Assembly (NCBI GenBank): GCA_038224615.1
Contig: JBBRFH010000193.1
Coordinates: 1 to 6,731, forward strand
Length of the DNA stretch: 6,731 bases
Direction: 5' to 3'
DNA from: JBBRFH01 sp038224615
GTDB lineage: Bacteria > Planctomycetota > Phycisphaerae > Tepidisphaerales > Tepidisphaeraceae
Both the position numbers and the translations under genes were made by a program. Shown piece by piece: positions 5,208 through 6,731 of the stretch (positions within the stretch are counted from its first letter, which is position 1; each line of letters begins with the position of its first letter). The notes below the pieces were generated by a model that was not told the DNA's origin, did not search any database, and saw nothing but the letters and a program-made list of their open reading frames with translations.

Positions 5208-6110
5208 GTGGACCGCGAGCCCTCGAACGATTACGTCCACCGACGACGCCTGCGCTTTCGGCGGCACCGACGACGTGCGTACATCCGCTCGGTCTATTTT
5301 TTGCCGAGCCTGGCAACGCTCGGCAACGCCGTCTGCGGGTTCGCAGCGATCTACATCGCGCATCTGGATCCGAACGCCCACACTGCCGACCCGCTGGCGA
5401 ACCTGTTCGCCGATCACCGGTTTATGGCTGCGTCGTATCTCATCCTGCTGGCGATGCTGTTCGACGCCATGGACGGACGCCTCGCCCGCTGGACGCGCCA
5501 TACCACCGACTTCGGCGGACAGCTCGACAGCATGGCCGACGTCATCAGCTTTGGCGCGGCGCCGGCGATGATCGCGCTGGCGTTGGCCAAGAGCGAACTG
5601 GCCGAAATCCCCCTGGCGTTTTCGCGCATGATCTGGGCGATCGGCGCCGTCTACATGAGCTGCGCCGCCGTCCGCCTGGCCCGGTTCAACGTCTCCAACG
5701 AGCATGGCGAGCAGGCGCACATGAGCTTCCTCGGCCTGCCCAGCCCCGGCGCCGCCGCCGCCGTCATCGGGCTGGTGCTGATCCAGCAGGACCTGTCGAT
5801 GGAGTACAAAACCAATCCACTCGCCGTGCTGCATTTCCTTTCGATCGCGTGCAGCGTCGCGTTGCCCCTGCTGGTGCTGGCGTCGGGGCTGCTGATGGTC
5901 AGCGCCTTCCGCTATCCGCACCTGGTCAACAAGCACATGCGCGGCAAGCGCACGATCGGCCGGCTGGTCGTGGTGATGCTGCTGGTCGTTCTGCTGATTA
6001 CCCTGCACCGCTACACCATCGGCATTGCCGCCATCGGCTACGCCCTGAGCGCCCCCGTCTGGTGGCTCTGGCTCCGCTACCGCTCCCGCGCCAAGCCGAT
6101 CGCCGCATAG
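5208..6110 (+). CDS. pssA: CDP-diacylglycerol--serine O-phosphatidyltransferase
   Basis: This 300-residue membrane enzyme carries the complete CDP-alcohol phosphatidyltransferase signature, DxxDGxxAR(x8)GxxxDxxxD: Asp86, Asp89-Gly90, Ala93-Arg94, Gly103, Asp107 and Asp111. It therefore should join CDP-diacylglycerol with serine to make phosphatidylserine, the precursor of phosphatidylethanolamine. Serine rather than glycerol specificity is inferred from FLPSLATLGNAVCGFAAIYI (31-50), SMADVISFGAAPA (108-120) and CAAVRLARFNV (152-162), all PssA-type. About seven or eight membrane segments follow from residue 30 on, with a long hydrophobic C-terminal half. The first 29 residues form a highly basic cytoplasmic tail (RRRLRFRRHRRR), longer than usual. 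The start is GTG at 5208, nine bases after GGA within the rsfS end; the four-base gap implies co-transcription with rsfS. No decarboxylase gene (psd) is adjacent. Confidence 0.92.
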   Translation: MDREPSNDYVHRRRLRFRRHRRRAYIRSVYFLPSLATLGNAVCGFAAIYIAHLDPNAHTADPLANLFADHRFMAASYLILLAMLFDAMDGRLARWTRHTTDFGGQLDSMADVISFGAAPAMIALALAKSELAEIPLAFSRMIWAIGAVYMSCAAVRLARFNVSNEHGEQAHMSFLGLPSPGAAAAVIGLVLIQQDLSMEYKTNPLAVLHFLSIACSVALPLLVLASGLLMVSAFRYPHLVNKHMRGKRTIGRLVVVMLLVVLLITLHRYTIGIAAIGYALSAPVWWLWLRYRSRAKPIAA

Positions 6111-6123
6111 ACTCGCAGACGCC

Positions 6124-6347
6124 GAATGCGAACCGCGAAAACGCGAAGGACGCGAAGAAGACGCGAAGGAAATTCATACATTTGTAGGAGCTTGGCAAGG
6201 TCAGGCCCCGTCTGCTCTTCGGAACCGCAGACCCGGGATCGGTGTGCGGTCGTCGAATCGCCTGCTCCCACAGACAGCCTCCCGAAAATGAATTCGCATT
6301 TCTTCGCGTTATTCTTCGCGTCCTTCGCACCTTCGAGATTCGCATTT
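6124..6347. repeat. Nested inverted-repeat element (ACGCGAAGG outer, TGTAGGAGC inner)
   Basis: Bases 6124-6159 pair with 6312-6347 in 30 of 36 positions, including a perfect 17-base core (6143-6159 with 6312-6328). The match goes on after a one-base bulge (ACGCGAAG 6161-6168 with CTTCGCGT 6302-6309). The arms consist of GCGAAGGAC/ACGCGAAGA units spaced about 9-11 bases. A second palindrome lies inside: TGTAGGAGC 6183-6191 pairs with GCTCCCACA 6264-6272 with one mismatch, and inside that GTCTGC 6210-6215 pairs with GCAGAC 6227-6232. Together with its short flanks it fills the spacer between pssA and gltX. No gene is seen in it; possible small ORFs here are made of repeat sequence. Confidence 0.82.
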
Positions 6348-6365
6348 TCGCAAGCTGCACACGCC

Positions 6366-6393
6366 TTGTCATCCCCGCGGGCTTACCGATAAT
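6366..6393 (+). promoter_or_regulatory. Sigma-70-like promoter of gltX
   Basis: TTGTCA at 6366-6371 and GATAAT at 6388-6393 each match the -35 and -10 consensus in five of six positions, with a 16-base spacer. Transcription would begin near 6400, about five bases before the gltX ATG, leaving no room for a Shine-Dalgarno. It lies just outside the right arm of the inverted repeat. It is the best promoter-like pair I found in the window. Confidence 0.5.
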
Positions 6394-6404
6394 TGCCGGG
6401 CTCT

Positions 6405-6731
6405 ATGTCAACTGTCGTCACACGCTTCGCACCGTCTCCGACCGGCTATCTTCACGTCGGCGGCGCTCGCACGGCGCTGTTTAACTGGCTGCTCGCCCGC
6501 AATACCGGCGGACGGTTTCTGCTGCGCATTGAGGACACCGACCTCGCCCGCAGCACCGAGGATGCCACGCGGCAGCTCCTCGAGGATCTCACCTGGCTCG
6601 GCCTCAAGTGGGACAACGCAGAGTTGGTCTACCAGTCCAAGCGGCTCGACATCTACAACAAGCTGATCGACGGCCTTGTGGAGCGTGGACTCGCCTATGA
6701 GGCGTGGGAATCGAACGAAGAACTCGAAGCG
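6405..6731 (+). CDS. gltX: Glutamyl-tRNA synthetase, N-terminal part (cut by window end)
   Basis: The first 109 residues are present and the frame is open at the right edge. This class Ic synthetase charges tRNA-Glu in the cytoplasm. The catalytic Rossmann fold begins with TRFAPSPTGYLHVGGARTAL (6-25), holding the HIGH-type motif HVGG (17-20), followed by FNWLLARNTGGRFLLRIEDT (26-45), DLARS (46-50) and LLEDLTWLGLKWD (58-70). The ATG at 6405 is the natural start, since conserved residues begin three codons later. The region after GLAYEAWESNEELEA lacks the CYC cysteines seen in zinc-binding homologues, so this form is probably zinc-free at the first half of that site. Discriminating versus non-discriminating activity cannot be judged without the anticodon-binding part. 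No Shine-Dalgarno is visible upstream. Confidence 0.93.
   Translation, partial: MSTVVTRFAPSPTGYLHVGGARTALFNWLLARNTGGRFLLRIEDTDLARSTEDATRQLLEDLTWLGLKWDNAELVYQSKRLDIYNKLIDGLVERGLAYEAWESNEELEA

Noticed and set aside
5067..6008. 313-residue open frame on the minus strand
   Set aside because: It is antisense to pssA and rsfS, rich in Gln/His/Arg as expected of a reverse reading of high-GC membrane protein codons.

Overview
The window reads as a high-GC chromosome segment of a Gram-negative-type bacterium, most likely a planctomycete-like lineage (Phycisphaerae would fit). This is an inference from three things: two lipobox-type N-termini plus a classical signal peptide, the linkage of an ABC-2 permease with SCO and DUF420 proteins, and spacers filled with palindromic arrays of short repeats of a kind I associate with that phylum. 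No rRNA, tRNA, transposase or CRISPR array was seen. The taxonomic guess is not proven by the sequence.

Layout. Bases 1-580 are poorly coding: a repeat-like hairpin (121-165), a possible small minus-strand ORF (215-451) and a long imperfect inverted repeat (392-485). Next comes a toxin-antitoxin module: an intact DUF433 antitoxin (583-816) and, overlapping it by four bases, a DUF5615 PIN-like toxin (813-1168) carrying two +1 frame changes, so it is broken as written. A decayed lipoprotein-like stretch (1237-1580) leads into an intact exported endonuclease/exonuclease/phosphatase (EEP) family protein (1591-2595). A nested inverted-repeat element fills the spacer at 2600-2886.

From 2899 to 6110 five genes run in one direction with short spacers: ABC-2 permease, SCO/SenC copper chaperone lipoprotein, DUF420 membrane protein (CtaM-like), ribosomal silencing factor RsfS, and CDP-diacylglycerol-serine O-phosphatidyltransferase PssA. 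The first three suggest a cytochrome oxidase maturation or copper-delivery set. The last two are housekeeping genes. A second nested inverted-repeat element (6124-6347) separates pssA from glutamyl-tRNA synthetase (gltX), which runs off the right edge.

The most unusual points are: (i) rsfS has no ATG, GTG or TTG that could serve as its start, but an ideal AGGAGG stands six bases before an in-frame ATC, suggesting AUC initiation on a ribosome-regulating gene; (ii) the antitoxin is intact while its toxin is frameshifted twice; (iii) two unrelated spacers share the same Russian-doll architecture, one palindrome of short repeats enclosing a different palindrome; (iv) gltX has a promoter-like pair that would give an almost leaderless mRNA.
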